Of a stretch of 64,000 nucleotides of DNA, positions 7,446 through 16,187 are shown one piece after another. The notes under the pieces were generated by a model that was not told where the DNA came from, did not search any database, and worked only from the letters and a program-made list of their open reading frames with translations. Source of the DNA: Chryseobacterium herbae (GTDB taxonomy: Bacteria; Bacteroidota; Bacteroidia; Flavobacteriales; Weeksellaceae); NCBI RefSeq assembly GCF_025154075.1, contig NZ_JAOAMU010000003.1, positions 335,713-399,712 on the forward strand, written 5' to 3'. The translations under genes were made by a program, and so were the position numbers. How positions within the stretch are numbered: the first letter of the stretch is position 1; each line of letters opens with the position of its first letter.

Positions 7446-8143
7446 TGGCTAATCTGACGATTGTAAGTGTAGATGATGAATATCCGGCGCTCCAGCTTAT
7501 CCAGAAGTACTGCGGGCAGATGGAAGATGTGGATCTGCTGAAGGTTTTTCAGGATCCGGAAGAAGCATTGGAGTATCTTAAACAGAACACAGTAGACCTG
7601 GTGATTCTGGATATCAATATGCCCTACATCAACGGAATTGAGCTCCTGCATCAGCTTCCTTACAAACCATTGTGCATATTTCTAACCTTAGAAACTCAGT
7701 ACGCGGTCAAGGCTTTTGAACTGGATGTTGTTCATTATCTTGTAAAGCCTGTCGATTTTGAAACATTCAGAAAGGCAATTAATAAAGCAAAAGATTTCCT
7801 GCAGTTCAAAAATTCTACGGAACAGCAGAAGAAAGAAGATTTCATCATGTTCAAATCCAATTACGTAATGCACAAGGTTCTTCTGGATGATGTACGTTGG
7901 GTACAGGGATTTGGGGAATATATCATTCTGGTGACCCATCTGAAAAAGTACATGATTCTTGAGCGGATGTCCAATTTTGAAGAGAAATTTCAAAACCTGG
8001 GCTTTATCAGAATCCACAAATCGTATATCGTTCTTTCTTCCCATATCAGTTCGTACGATACGGCGAATGTGTATCTCAAAGACGGGGAGAAGCTTCCGTT
8101 GGGGAGAACGTATAAAAATTCTTTAAAGTCTTATTTGAATTAA
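7445..8143 (+). CDS. LytTR-family response regulator
   Basis: A 232-residue regulator. The receiver domain (about 1-120) has the acidic pocket VDDE, the phospho-acceptor Asp in DLVILDINMPYINGIEL (about residue 57) and the conserved Lys in LVKPVDF. The C-terminal part (about 135-232) is a LytTR DNA-binding domain, with FIMFKSNYVMHKVLLDDVRWVQGFGEY and GFIRIHKSYIV segments. Its start overlaps the kinase stop by one base, so it is the cognate partner. LytTR proteins bind short direct repeats, and candidates lie in the divergent spacer at 6263-6278. No terminator is seen after it; a palindromic repeat cluster begins within 20 bases. Confidence 0.94.
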   Translation: MANLTIVSVDDEYPALQLIQKYCGQMEDVDLLKVFQDPEEALEYLKQNTVDLVILDINMPYINGIELLHQLPYKPLCIFLTLETQYAVKAFELDVVHYLVKPVDFETFRKAINKAKDFLQFKNSTEQQKKEDFIMFKSNYVMHKVLLDDVRWVQGFGEYIILVTHLKKYMILERMSNFEEKFQNLGFIRIHKSYIVLSSHISSYDTANVYLKDGEKLPLGRTYKNSLKSYLN

Positions 8144-8162
8144 TACTTTTCGTTTAAAAATC

Positions 8163-8439
8163 TCTCGCAGATTTCACCGATTATGCAGATTTCAGAATGC
8201 GATTATCAAAATTCAATAGGAGCGGGCTTTAGCCCGCTTAATTCCCACAGATCGCACGGATTACACAGATTTTTAGTTACGGAAAAAATAAAATTCAATA
8301 GGAGCGGGCTTTAGCCCGCTTAGCCCCCGAAAATCAAACGGATCACAGGGATTTTTTCGATATAGCATTTAAAAAATTCAATAGGGGTGGGCTTTAGCCC
8401 ACCTAACATTTAATAACGTTCAGCATTGGCTTTAGCCAA
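8163..8439. repeat. tandem array of three ~80-base composite palindromic repeats
   Basis: Three units of about 80 bases (8163-8240, 8243-8322, 8329-8405) each combine a degenerate CGGATTACACAGATTTTT-type segment with ATTCAATAGG plus a GGGCTTTAGCCC palindrome. The palindromes are at 8211-8240, 8293-8322 and 8376-8405. Flanking pairs change together: GCGGGC..GCCCGC in units 1 and 2, GTGGGC..GCCCAC in unit 3. A stripped copy TTGGCTTTAGCCAA follows at 8426-8439. This fills the 360-base gap between the regulator and the M1 peptidase terminator. No ORF is present. It looks like a REP-type element family. Confidence 0.75.
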
Positions 8440-8466
8440 ATCATAAATCTGTCGCATTAAAAGAAA

Positions 8467-8496
8467 AAAGGTTGTCTCAAATTTGAAACAACCTTT
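8467..8496 (-). terminator. terminator of the M1 peptidase gene
   Basis: The hairpin AAAGGTTGT / ACAACCTTT encloses a TCAAATTTGA loop and is followed on the minus strand by TTTTCTTTT, just after the peptidase stop codon. Confidence 0.75.
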
Positions 8497-8503
8497 ATAA
8501 TTT

Positions 8504-10894
8504 TTATGATTTCTTTCCCCCAGCCTGCATCGGGTTTACTTTTCCATTGGCGCCACCTCTTACCGGGCCGCCTCCCTGTTTCTGTTTAAACAATTGGAAT
8601 TTGGAAACCTGAGTATCCGTACCGGAACTGCTCCATAAATTATTGGAAGTATTAATATCCGCCGTTTCTCTCATCGGGTCTAGCTGAATCGACTTGATCT
8701 TTTTGTCAAAATAATAAGTCTTTGAAACCTTCTGCTCATTCTGTCTCCAGATCTGTGCAGATGATTTGTCGTATAGTTTGGATCCGTCTTCAAAAGTGAA
8801 TTCAAGGATGATTGGCATTACCAGTCCGCCTTTATTCACAAAATCGATCTGGTAGCCTGTAAGGTTTTTGAATTTCTCTTTATCCTTAGGATCCAGAGGA
8901 AGACCGGCTTCTGTTTTTACTGTGTATTCTTTTTCAATGTCAAATTTCTCCTGACCTCGGTCATATCGATAATAGAAATCCTGTAGCTCTTTATCTTTAT
9001 CTACATAGAACGTGATGTTCTTATCTTCTTTATTTCTGATTTTAGAAATATCTTCAAAATCATTCTGGAGCGGTTTTTCCACTTTATACTTTGTTTCTTT
9101 GGCTTCTTTTGGTGGTGTATTGAGATCCGGAACTGCCACAGTTACTTTATCAATGGCAATATCTACAGGATCTGTTCCGTAGAACCATCCTCTCCAGAAC
9201 CAGTCAAGATCCTCACCGCTGGCGTCTTCCATCGTACGGAAGAAATCTGCAGGTTCCGGGTGTTTGAAGGCCCATCTTTTAGCATAAGTTTTATAAGCTT
9301 TGTCAAAAAGTTCTCTTCCCATGATCGTCTCACGAAGAATATTCAGTCCGGTAGCCGGTTTTGAGTACGCGTTCGGACCAAACTGAATTATGTTTTCAGA
9401 ATTACTCATAATAGGTTCCAACTGATCTTTCGGCAGCTTCATATAATCGGTGATCGTCCATGCCGGACCTCTTTTGGAAGGGAATTTATTGTCCCACTTT
9501 TCTTCCGTAAGATATTCCGTAAAGGTATTTAAACCTTCATCCATCCAGCTCCACTGTCTTTCATCAGAGTTGATGATCATCGGAAAGAAATTATGTCCCA
9601 CCTCGTGGATCACCACTCCGATCATTCCGTTCTTGGTTCCTTCAGAATACGTTCCGTCTTTTTCCGTTCTACCGAAATTAAAACAGATCATCGGGTATTC
9701 CATTCCGTTGGCTGCTTCTACAGATTGTGCTACAGGATATGGATAAGGAATTGTGAATTCAGAATAAGTTTTGATCGTATGAGCAACTGCTTTTGTTGAA
9801 TATTTTCTGTAAAGTTCGTAAGCTTCCTTTGGATAGAAACTCATCGCCATTACTTTATTATTGTTTTCAGGAATCGTAACACGCATTCCGTCCCAGACAA
9901 ATTTTCTGGATGAGGTCCATGCGAAATCTCTTACATCATTGGCTTCAAAATTCCATGTTTTTCTCTGCTTTGAATGATTTTTCTCTGCTTTCTTAGCTTC
10001 ATCCAGCGTTACAATTTCAATCGGTTCAGCAGCGCTTTCAGCCTTTCGGTATCTGGCCATTTGATCCGATGTTAAAACCTGATCGTAGTTTTTACATTCG
10101 CCGGTTCCGCCTATGATATGATCGGCAGGCACATTCATCGAAACTTTGAAATTTCCGAATACCAATGCAAATTCGCCACGTCCTGTGAACTGGTGGTTTT
10201 GCCATCCGTGAAAATCACTGTATACACACATTCTCGGATACCATTGCGTTATCGTGTACAGGTCATTGCCGTCTTCAGCGAAATTTTCATAACCGCCGCG
10301 GCCGCCCATTTTTATTCTGTTCGGGATATTATAATTCCAGTCTACTTTGAAGACCAGTTTTTCTCTTTTCTTTAAAACCTTCGGCAGATCAATACGCATC
10401 ATCGTCTTGTTGACTGTATATTTCAGAGGATTTCCTGAAGCATCCGTTACCTTTTCCAGATTGACGCCATAGCCGTTGTCTTTTTCCGGCAGGTCAGTAG
10501 CCTTCAGCTGTTGATCGTTGGAAGAAGCGGGAAGGGTAGATGGAAACTGAAAACCTGCGTTTTTAACAGTGGATTGTTCATTTTCGTCAAGCTGAAGCCA
10601 GATGTAATCCAGATCATCCGGAGAATTGTTGTAATAGGTAATGGTTTCGGAACCTTTCAGATTTCTTTTGTCTTCGTCAAGGTAAGCCGTGATATCATAG
10701 TCAGCCTTGTTCTGCCAATAACCATGGCCGGGAGATCCCGAAGCCGTTCTGTAAATATTGGGAGTCGGGAGAATAGTTCCCAGCTGCTCGAATCTGTTCC
10801 CGTGGTTGCTTCCAGGATTGTTCTGGATATTTTGTGCGGTGAAACCTGTATAGGCAAATACAGAAAATGAAAGTAGAACTGTTTTTAGTTTCAT
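8504..10894 (-). CDS. M1-family zinc metallopeptidase (exported)
   Basis: A 796-residue exported aminopeptidase-like protein. It has a signal peptide ending near FTAQN. An N-terminal beta domain with LDEDKRNLKGSETITYYN is typical of M1 peptidases. The zinc site HEVGHNFFP lies near residue 429, with the downstream Glu in MDEGLNTFTEYL about 20 residues later. The PEPADFFRTMEDASGEDLDWFWRGWFYGT segment is typical of the M1 helical part. The C-terminus (about 600-796) carries a charged, beta-rich extension and ends in a Gly-rich, basic tail. It probably works in the periplasm or on the cell surface in peptide scavenging. A -7 box is at 10918-10925 and a good terminator follows. Confidence 0.93.
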   Translation of the reverse strand: MKLKTVLLSFSVFAYTGFTAQNIQNNPGSNHGNRFEQLGTILPTPNIYRTASGSPGHGYWQNKADYDITAYLDEDKRNLKGSETITYYNNSPDDLDYIWLQLDENEQSTVKNAGFQFPSTLPASSNDQQLKATDLPEKDNGYGVNLEKVTDASGNPLKYTVNKTMMRIDLPKVLKKREKLVFKVDWNYNIPNRIKMGGRGGYENFAEDGNDLYTITQWYPRMCVYSDFHGWQNHQFTGRGEFALVFGNFKVSMNVPADHIIGGTGECKNYDQVLTSDQMARYRKAESAAEPIEIVTLDEAKKAEKNHSKQRKTWNFEANDVRDFAWTSSRKFVWDGMRVTIPENNNKVMAMSFYPKEAYELYRKYSTKAVAHTIKTYSEFTIPYPYPVAQSVEAANGMEYPMICFNFGRTEKDGTYSEGTKNGMIGVVIHEVGHNFFPMIINSDERQWSWMDEGLNTFTEYLTEEKWDNKFPSKRGPAWTITDYMKLPKDQLEPIMSNSENIIQFGPNAYSKPATGLNILRETIMGRELFDKAYKTYAKRWAFKHPEPADFFRTMEDASGEDLDWFWRGWFYGTDPVDIAIDKVTVAVPDLNTPPKEAKETKYKVEKPLQNDFEDISKIRNKEDKNITFYVDKDKELQDFYYRYDRGQEKFDIEKEYTVKTEAGLPLDPKDKEKFKNLTGYQIDFVNKGGLVMPIILEFTFEDGSKLYDKSSAQIWRQNEQKVSKTYYFDKKIKSIQLDPMRETADINTSNNLWSSSGTDTQVSKFQLFKQKQGGGPVRGGANGKVNPMQAGGKKS

Positions 10895-10917
10895 TACCGA
10901 AATGATTTAATAATTAT

Positions 10918-10925
10918 CAAAGATA
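10918..10925 (-). promoter_or_regulatory. -7 box of the M1 peptidase gene
   Basis: TATCTTTG on the minus strand fits TAnnTTTG and lies about 24 bases before the start codon. No clear -33 TTG is present at standard spacing. Confidence 0.4.
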
Positions 10926-10961
10926 ATAATAAGTAGTTGAAAAATTGAATATGTTTCAAAG

Positions 10962-11540
10962 TTAAAACGGAAGTCTTTCCAAAGTCATTTTTAAAGCCAG
11001 TGCCAATACTCCCGAAGATACAAACAGGATCCAGTCTTTTTTGTTGACCTTAAAGATTTTCAGCAGGATAAATAAAAGGATAAGAATACCCAATACAATA
11101 ACGATTTGCCCAAGTTCCAGCCCAATATTGAATCCTAATAACGGAACAGCGATACCTTGACTTTTAGCAATCATTACCCTTGCTGTATTGGCGAAACCCA
11201 TTCCGTGGATCAATCCGAAAATCAGGGCGAGATAATAATTGGCGCGCATCAGGGTCTGCTTTTTATTTTTCATCAGGATATTATCCAGAGAGGTAAGGAC
11301 AATCGTCAGCGGAATTAAAAACTCCACCCACGCTGAAGGAACTCTGAAAACATCAAGAATGCTTAGTGCAAGGGTAATGGAGTGGCCAATGGTAAAAGCT
11401 GTCACAAGGATCAGTATTTTTTTCCAGTCGGTGTAAGAATATACGGCGATCAGGGCTAAAACAAACAGTTGATGGTCCAGAGCATCCAGAGAAATGATAT
11501 GTTCCCAGCCAAGGTGTAAATAGAAAAGAAAATCCTGCAT
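10962..11540 (-). CDS. HupE/UreJ-family membrane protein
   Basis: A 192-residue, six-helix inner-membrane protein. Seen: FYLHLGWEHIISLDALDHQLFVLAL at the N-terminus, FTIGHSITLALSIL, LIHGMGFANTARVM and GFNIGLELGQIVIVLGI, a set of His- and Glu-bearing helices that marks the HupE/UreJ_2 family. Members in other bacteria act as nickel or cobalt permeases near hydrogenase or urease genes. None of those enzymes is encoded nearby, so the substrate here is open. It lies between two peptidase genes but transcribes as its own unit. Confidence 0.85.
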   Translation of the reverse strand: MQDFLFYLHLGWEHIISLDALDHQLFVLALIAVYSYTDWKKILILVTAFTIGHSITLALSILDVFRVPSAWVEFLIPLTIVLTSLDNILMKNKKQTLMRANYYLALIFGLIHGMGFANTARVMIAKSQGIAVPLLGFNIGLELGQIVIVLGILILLFILLKIFKVNKKDWILFVSSGVLALALKMTLERLPF

Positions 11541-11732
11541 TTTGAGTAATGTTTATTGTTTTTTTTGTTATTGATGGTTTTTTAAAGGAATTTTTTTTTA
11601 AATGGGTGATTGAGAATATAATTTATTTAAGAAGAGAGTAGAATATGTGATTTTCTGTTTTTCGGAACGATATAGTGAATTATTTTACTTAATATTTTTG
11701 TTTTTATGAATAATATTGATGTTTTAGCGATA

Positions 11733-11761
11733 TTGTTTATGATATAAATATTGTATAATTG
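11733..11761 (+). promoter_or_regulatory. promoter of the T9SS subtilase gene
   Basis: TTG, an 18-base spacer and TATAATTG (7 of 8 to TAnnTTTG) lie 21 bases before the start codon. The rest of the 240-base upstream spacer is AT-rich and shows no other structure. Confidence 0.45.
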
Positions 11762-11782
11762 TAATGTTAAAAAAACTTAAAT

Positions 11783-14700
11783 ATGCGTTTTAAAAAATTA
11801 TTTCTTACAAAAGTAAACATTCCGAATGGAGGAGCGAAGTTTCTGAGAAACGCTACCGCTGCTTTTTTAGGATTGTATTCGTATGCTTTTTATGGACAGG
11901 TGCAGAAATTAGATTCCCGGTTTGATATTCTGGTAAAAAACAAGGAGATTCTATCCAGAGGAAACGCCATAAAAGATATGGAACGGGATGATATGAAACT
12001 GGATAAACATCTGGTGGTGACTTCTAAAGGAGCACAAACCATGTATTCATGCATTATTTATACAAAAACCCCGGAAAAACTGAAAGCTGACGGGTTTTTA
12101 GTACAAAGTCAGTTACCTGGTTTTGCAACTGCTCTGGTGACCATCGAAGATATTGAAAAGCTCACGCAGCTTTCCTATGTAACTTCCGTAATGGCACCCA
12201 CGTTTGACGAACTTCATAATGATGTGAGCAGAGCCCAGTCCGGAGCAAGTCTTTTGCAGGACGGTGTTTTCAATAATACCGCTTACAACGGAACCGGAAT
12301 TCTGGTAGGAGTTTATGATACAGGGATAGATTGGAAACATCCTGATTTCAGAAAAGCTGCTGACCAGACGAAAAGCAGAATTGTATCCATCTGGGATCAG
12401 ACATTGACCGCACAGGGAAGTGAAGTGCCTCCAACAGGATTTGCAACAGGAGTAGAATATACAAGAACCCAGATTGAAGATGAGCTGGACGGTACTCCGG
12501 CAGGTTTTGTCCGTGAAAATGATATCAACGGTCACGGAACACACGTATCCGGAACTGCCGCTGGAAACGGGGCTGCCTTTGCAGATAAAAGACACAAAGG
12601 TTTTTCTTCTGAAGCGGATATCGTTTTTGTAAAAGGAGGAAACGGTTCTTTTCCTACAACCAATACAATCAATGCCTTAACCTATTTTCAAAATGTTGCC
12701 ACCGCTTTAAATAAACCGATTGTGGTCAATATGAGTATCGGAGGGCAGGGAAGTGCACATGACGGAACATCATCCCATGAAGTGGCTGTCAATAATTTTA
12801 CTATTGCAGCTCCGGGAAGAGTCGTCGTGATTTCGGCAGGAAATGATTACGGGGCCAATCTTCACAGAAAAGTAGATATAGAACCGAGCGCTGCACAGTC
12901 TTATGCGTTTACGGTAGGCAGTAATACGTCTGCTGCTTCGGTATTTGCATTTCTGATGTATGCCAATAATGACACGGCAGTTACCGCTAAACTGACCGCT
13001 CCGGATGGACAGCAATATACACAAAACATTGGAACCAATACACCACACAGCATAATAGGCGGAGGATTTACCGCATCCATGTACAATTATTCGAGTACAG
13101 ATAATAACAAGCGTTATGTACAGTTGGTGATCAGCAGAAATACAGGTTCCACAGCGAATTGTCAGGGAACTTATACTTTGGAAATTACCAATAATGGAAC
13201 ACAACCTATCACTACCCATGGTTGGTTATACAGCAAGGGAACAGGAGTTGCGGCTTCACTTCAAAATGGAGACAACGAGTATGTGGTGGGAAGCCCGGGA
13301 AATGCATCCAATGCTATTACCGTAGCTTCATATATGGGAAGAGGAAGCTGGTATTCTTCAGCAGGTGGTTATTCTACAACTACGACACAGGAGTCCATTT
13401 CCTCGTTCAGTGCGCAGGGACCAAGAGTGGATGGTTTTCAAAAACCGGATATTGCAGGTTCAGGCCAGAATGTGATTTCTTCAAGATCAGTTGATTCTGC
13501 TCCTGGAGCAACGGATATTATCAGCGGAACCAATTTCTATGTGAAAAATCAGGGAACCAGTATGTCTTCGCCGGGAGTGGCAGGGGCGGTAGGGCTATTG
13601 CTTCAGGCTAATCCGGCCCTGACTGCAGCACAGGTGAAAAGCCGCCTTACTTCTAATGCAAGAAAAGACGGAGCTACAGGAAATATTCCGAATGCGAGAT
13701 GGGGCTACGGAAAATTAGATATTTATAAAGCGGTTACTGATGAATTGGGATGTGTAGAGTCTAATTTTGAAACAGTGACTTATGATGAACCTTATATTGT
13801 TGCCAATACAGAAAATAACAATTATTTTGATAACACAGCTTTCGCAGTTCGATATACACCGACGTTAACAGGAAAATTAGGGGCCTTGTCATTTGCAACA
13901 GGAACATCTGTCATTCCAGCTGATATGGCTGTTGATATCCAGGTAAGAAAAGTAGATGCCAATGGTAATCCGGGCGATATTATTGCAACGAAAACCGTTT
14001 CTTCATGGGTGAATGATGTTCAGAGATTTACCTGGAACTATGTAGATCTGTCCAGCTTAAATGTACAAATGGTGACCGGCAAAGATTTTTATATTGTCAT
14101 TAACGGACTGAGCGGAAGAGTTTCCATGAAAAATGAATCTGTTGCAGTGAGTGGACGAAGCAAAACTTCACAAAACGGAACTACATGGACGGCAAGAACT
14201 TTTGACCTTAAAATGAGAGCTACGGTTTATGAAAATGTAGCTGAAGTGAAAAATCTGGCTACGGTCAATCTGAATAAAACAGCAACGGTAGCGGGAGGAT
14301 ACAATTATTTTACCAATACCTGTCAGTTGATCACGAGAGTGGAAAAGGAAACTGCCAGCACTGTTTCAGGAGATATCACCTCAAAAGTCTGGGTAGATAA
14401 TGCACAGCCTAATTATGTTTCAAGAAGATATGAGATCAATCCGGCTACCGATGCTGCCATAGCTACAGGGAAGGTTACTTTATATTTCAAGCAGGCAGAT
14501 TTTGATACCTACAACCTGACAAACAGTGTGAAATTACCTACTTCAGGTACGGATAATGCTAACAAAGTAAATCTTATAATTGAAAAATTTGCAGGAACCA
14601 GTACGGGAAATACAGGGACTACAGCTTCTTTCGGAGGTTCGGCTACGGTTATAACTCCCAATGTGGCTGATATTATTTGGAATGAAACCTACCAATATTG

Positions 14701-15022
14701 GGAAGTGAGTTTCCAGACTACAGGTTTTGGAGGATATTTTGTAAAATCAAGCTCTGCTGTATTGGGTACGGTGGATGTTAAGCTGAATTCAGAAGTTAAT
14801 ATCACCCCGAATCCTGCCAGAGACTTTGTTAATGTAAGATTAGGTAAGTATTCTAAAGCTGCGGTGACTATTTATGATGCTTCAGGAAAATTGATCAGCA
14901 CAGCTCATGTGAACAATTCAGAAAGTAAAATTGATGTTTCATCGCTGGTAAAAGGTGTGTATCTGTTTACCATTATATTGAACGACAATACAAAAATTAC
15001 TAAAAAAGTAGTTAAGGAATAA
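11783..15022 (+). CDS. T9SS-exported S8 (subtilisin-like) serine peptidase
   Basis: A 1079-residue secreted peptidase. The N-terminal targeting region is followed by a propeptide to about residue 130. The catalytic triad is visible: Asp179 in VYDTGID, His251 in NGHGTHVSGTAAGN and Ser593 in GTSMSSPGVAG. The 340-residue distance from His to Ser shows a large insertion in the catalytic domain, with TAKLTAPDGQQY-type beta strands. After about residue 650 comes a beta-rich region, then the type A T9SS sorting domain from VNITPNPARDFVNVRL to the C-terminal TKKVVKE. It should be cleaved and attached or released at the cell surface. It has its own promoter and terminator. Confidence 0.95.
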   Translation: MRFKKLFLTKVNIPNGGAKFLRNATAAFLGLYSYAFYGQVQKLDSRFDILVKNKEILSRGNAIKDMERDDMKLDKHLVVTSKGAQTMYSCIIYTKTPEKLKADGFLVQSQLPGFATALVTIEDIEKLTQLSYVTSVMAPTFDELHNDVSRAQSGASLLQDGVFNNTAYNGTGILVGVYDTGIDWKHPDFRKAADQTKSRIVSIWDQTLTAQGSEVPPTGFATGVEYTRTQIEDELDGTPAGFVRENDINGHGTHVSGTAAGNGAAFADKRHKGFSSEADIVFVKGGNGSFPTTNTINALTYFQNVATALNKPIVVNMSIGGQGSAHDGTSSHEVAVNNFTIAAPGRVVVISAGNDYGANLHRKVDIEPSAAQSYAFTVGSNTSAASVFAFLMYANNDTAVTAKLTAPDGQQYTQNIGTNTPHSIIGGGFTASMYNYSSTDNNKRYVQLVISRNTGSTANCQGTYTLEITNNGTQPITTHGWLYSKGTGVAASLQNGDNEYVVGSPGNASNAITVASYMGRGSWYSSAGGYSTTTTQESISSFSAQGPRVDGFQKPDIAGSGQNVISSRSVDSAPGATDIISGTNFYVKNQGTSMSSPGVAGAVGLLLQANPALTAAQVKSRLTSNARKDGATGNIPNARWGYGKLDIYKAVTDELGCVESNFETVTYDEPYIVANTENNNYFDNTAFAVRYTPTLTGKLGALSFATGTSVIPADMAVDIQVRKVDANGNPGDIIATKTVSSWVNDVQRFTWNYVDLSSLNVQMVTGKDFYIVINGLSGRVSMKNESVAVSGRSKTSQNGTTWTARTFDLKMRATVYENVAEVKNLATVNLNKTATVAGGYNYFTNTCQLITRVEKETASTVSGDITSKVWVDNAQPNYVSRRYEINPATDAAIATGKVTLYFKQADFDTYNLTNSVKLPTSGTDNANKVNLIIEKFAGTSTGNTGTTASFGGSATVITPNVADIIWNETYQYWEVSFQTTGFGGYFVKSSSAVLGTVDVKLNSEVNITPNPARDFVNVRLGKYSKAAVTIYDASGKLISTAHVNNSESKIDVSSLVKGVYLFTIILNDNTKITKKVVKE

Positions 15023-15051
15023 TTAAAGAGAACCGGATAACGGTCATTATA

Positions 15052-15084
15052 AAAGGCAGCGGTTGTATAACTGCTGCTTTTTTT
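15052..15084 (+). terminator. terminator of the subtilase gene
   Basis: The stem GCAGCGGTT / AACTGCTGC (one G-U pair) has a GTAT loop and is followed by TTTTTTT. It overlaps the promoter of the next gene. Confidence 0.8.
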
Positions 15085-15091
15085 ATATTTG
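15063..15091 (+). promoter_or_regulatory. promoter of the DUF6702 gene
   Basis: TTG, an 18-base spacer and a perfect TATATTTG lie 16 bases before the ATG at 15108. The -33 element sits inside the upstream terminator hairpin, so the two signals share DNA. Confidence 0.6.
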
Positions 15092-15107
15092 TTTAAAAAT
15101 AAAATCA

Positions 15108-15623
15108 ATGCAGGGTAAATTTTTTCTCACCTTTATTTTTTCGATGATGCTGTTTTTTCAAAGCTTTACAAAGGTTGATGAGGTTCACCCTTATCATGTA
15201 GGTTCTGTAGAAATCAATTATAATGCAAAATCAAAATCCTTTGAGATCACCGGACGGTTTTTTTTGGATGATCTGGAAAACGGATTGGGGAAGAAATATG
15301 GAAATTCTTTCCACTTTAATGATGAAAAATATAAGGCCAGGCTCAATGAGGCTTTGGAAAAATACTGCGCCGAATATTTTAAATTAAAAGCTGATGGGAA
15401 GTTTTTAAAAATAAACTACGTAGGCTACGAAGAAGACAGCGAATCGGTGAATATCTTCCTGGAGTCGGAAACCGTGTCCAGTCCTAAGAAACTGGAAGCC
15501 GCGGTGAGCTTTCTGTATAACCTTTTTGATGATCAGATCAATATTGTTCATATGATTGTCAACGGGGACCGGAAAAGTGAAAAGCTCACCTATCCGAACC
15601 GTTATCTGTATCGCCAGTTTTAA
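15108..15623 (+). CDS. DUF6702-family exported protein
   Basis: A 171-residue protein starting MQGKFFLTFIFSMMLFFQS, a signal peptide. An upstream TTG at 15063 would add 15 residues, but it lies within the promoter and terminator, so the ATG is preferred. The mature part begins with EVHPYHVGSVEINYNAKSKSFEITGRFFLDDLENGLGKKYG and ends with NRYLYRQF, the pattern of DUF6702 proteins of Bacteroidota, which often neighbour M1 peptidase or HupE/UreJ genes, as here. No biochemical function is known. Confidence 0.85.
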   Translation: MQGKFFLTFIFSMMLFFQSFTKVDEVHPYHVGSVEINYNAKSKSFEITGRFFLDDLENGLGKKYGNSFHFNDEKYKARLNEALEKYCAEYFKLKADGKFLKINYVGYEEDSESVNIFLESETVSSPKKLEAAVSFLYNLFDDQINIVHMIVNGDRKSEKLTYPNRYLYRQF

Positions 15624-15920
15624 TCCACCATTTTCTTGATTTCTTTTTAGATAGCATATTACATTTTGAACAAATATTAAATCACCAATTATTGATTAAT
15701 AATTTTCAATTGTATCTCTATTAAAATTATTTTTAATAATTAATTAATATTAAATAGTGTGTTTTATTGTTGATAATTAATGTATAAATATTATTTTATT
15801 AATTAACGTTTATAATATTTGTTTTTTCTTTAAAATAAATTATATTTGTGTAGATCTAGTTATGTTTAATTAATTTTTATTAAATCAATTTTCTACGTAA
15901 AATTTTAATCAAAATTGTAA
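15624..15920. other. AT-rich spacer without genes
   Basis: About 300 bases of very AT-rich DNA with many TTAATTAAT-like stretches. I see no ORF with coding character and no clear terminator for the DUF6702 gene. Confidence 0.6.
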
Positions 15921-15953
15921 TTTGACTAATTCTGGTGAAAACATATAAGTTTA
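15921..15953 (+). promoter_or_regulatory. promoter-like pair upstream of a gene-free, structured segment
   Basis: TTTG, a 21-base spacer and TAAGTTTA (7 of 8 to TAnnTTTG) point to transcription on the plus strand from about 15960. No ORF follows; a folded segment and a plus-strand terminator do. Confidence 0.35.
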
Positions 15954-15959
15954 ATGTTT

Positions 15960-16187
15960 TAATAATATACTAAAACAACTCATATGAATAAAACAAACTT
16001 ATTTTGTATTTGATTTTTAAAGATAGTTGCCTGTTTTATTGTTTAGGTAGGTATTGAAACCTATACTGCAATATTTGTATTTGACAGGGCAACGAAGCAT
16101 AAAAAATTAAGATAACCGAAAATGAGATATTGATTCTAACAACACAAATTGTTAAAAGCACTTACGTTCCCTGTGAGTGCTTTTTTA
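15960..16187 (+). ncRNA. candidate structured small RNA
   Basis: This 228-base segment has no credible ORF; the only one encodes nine residues (MNKTNLFCI). It has an upstream promoter-like pair and ends in a strong plus-strand terminator. Inside, GTTGCCTGT (16026-16034) pairs with ACAGGGCAAC (16084-16093). That stem encloses a mostly unpaired middle and an inner hairpin TAGGT-ATTGAA-ACCTA (about 16046-16061). A long stem with an open centre recalls 6S RNA, and a flavobacterial 6S class exists, but I cannot test the match. Function is unassigned. Confidence 0.35.
16154..16186 (+). terminator. plus-strand terminator after the candidate RNA
   Basis: The 12-base-pair stem AAAAGCACTTAC / GTGAGTGCTTTT has a 7-base loop and is followed by TTTTTTATTT. 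The single G-U pair is stable only when read on the plus strand; on the minus strand it becomes an A-C mismatch and the T run is short. It therefore mainly ends a plus-strand transcript, though it may also serve the acpH-like gene. Confidence 0.75.

Noticed and set aside
8163..8405. CRISPR-like regular repeats
   Set aside because: Only three units, each diverged and ~80 bases, without unique equal-length spacers and without cas genes.
12113..13219. Cys-rich antisense ORFs within the subtilase gene
   Set aside because: They are shadows of the opposite strand of a well-supported peptidase with all catalytic motifs.
15984..16013. Nine-residue ORF MNKTNLFCI as a leader peptide
   Set aside because: It shows no run of a regulatory amino acid and no following biosynthetic gene, so attenuation is not supported.
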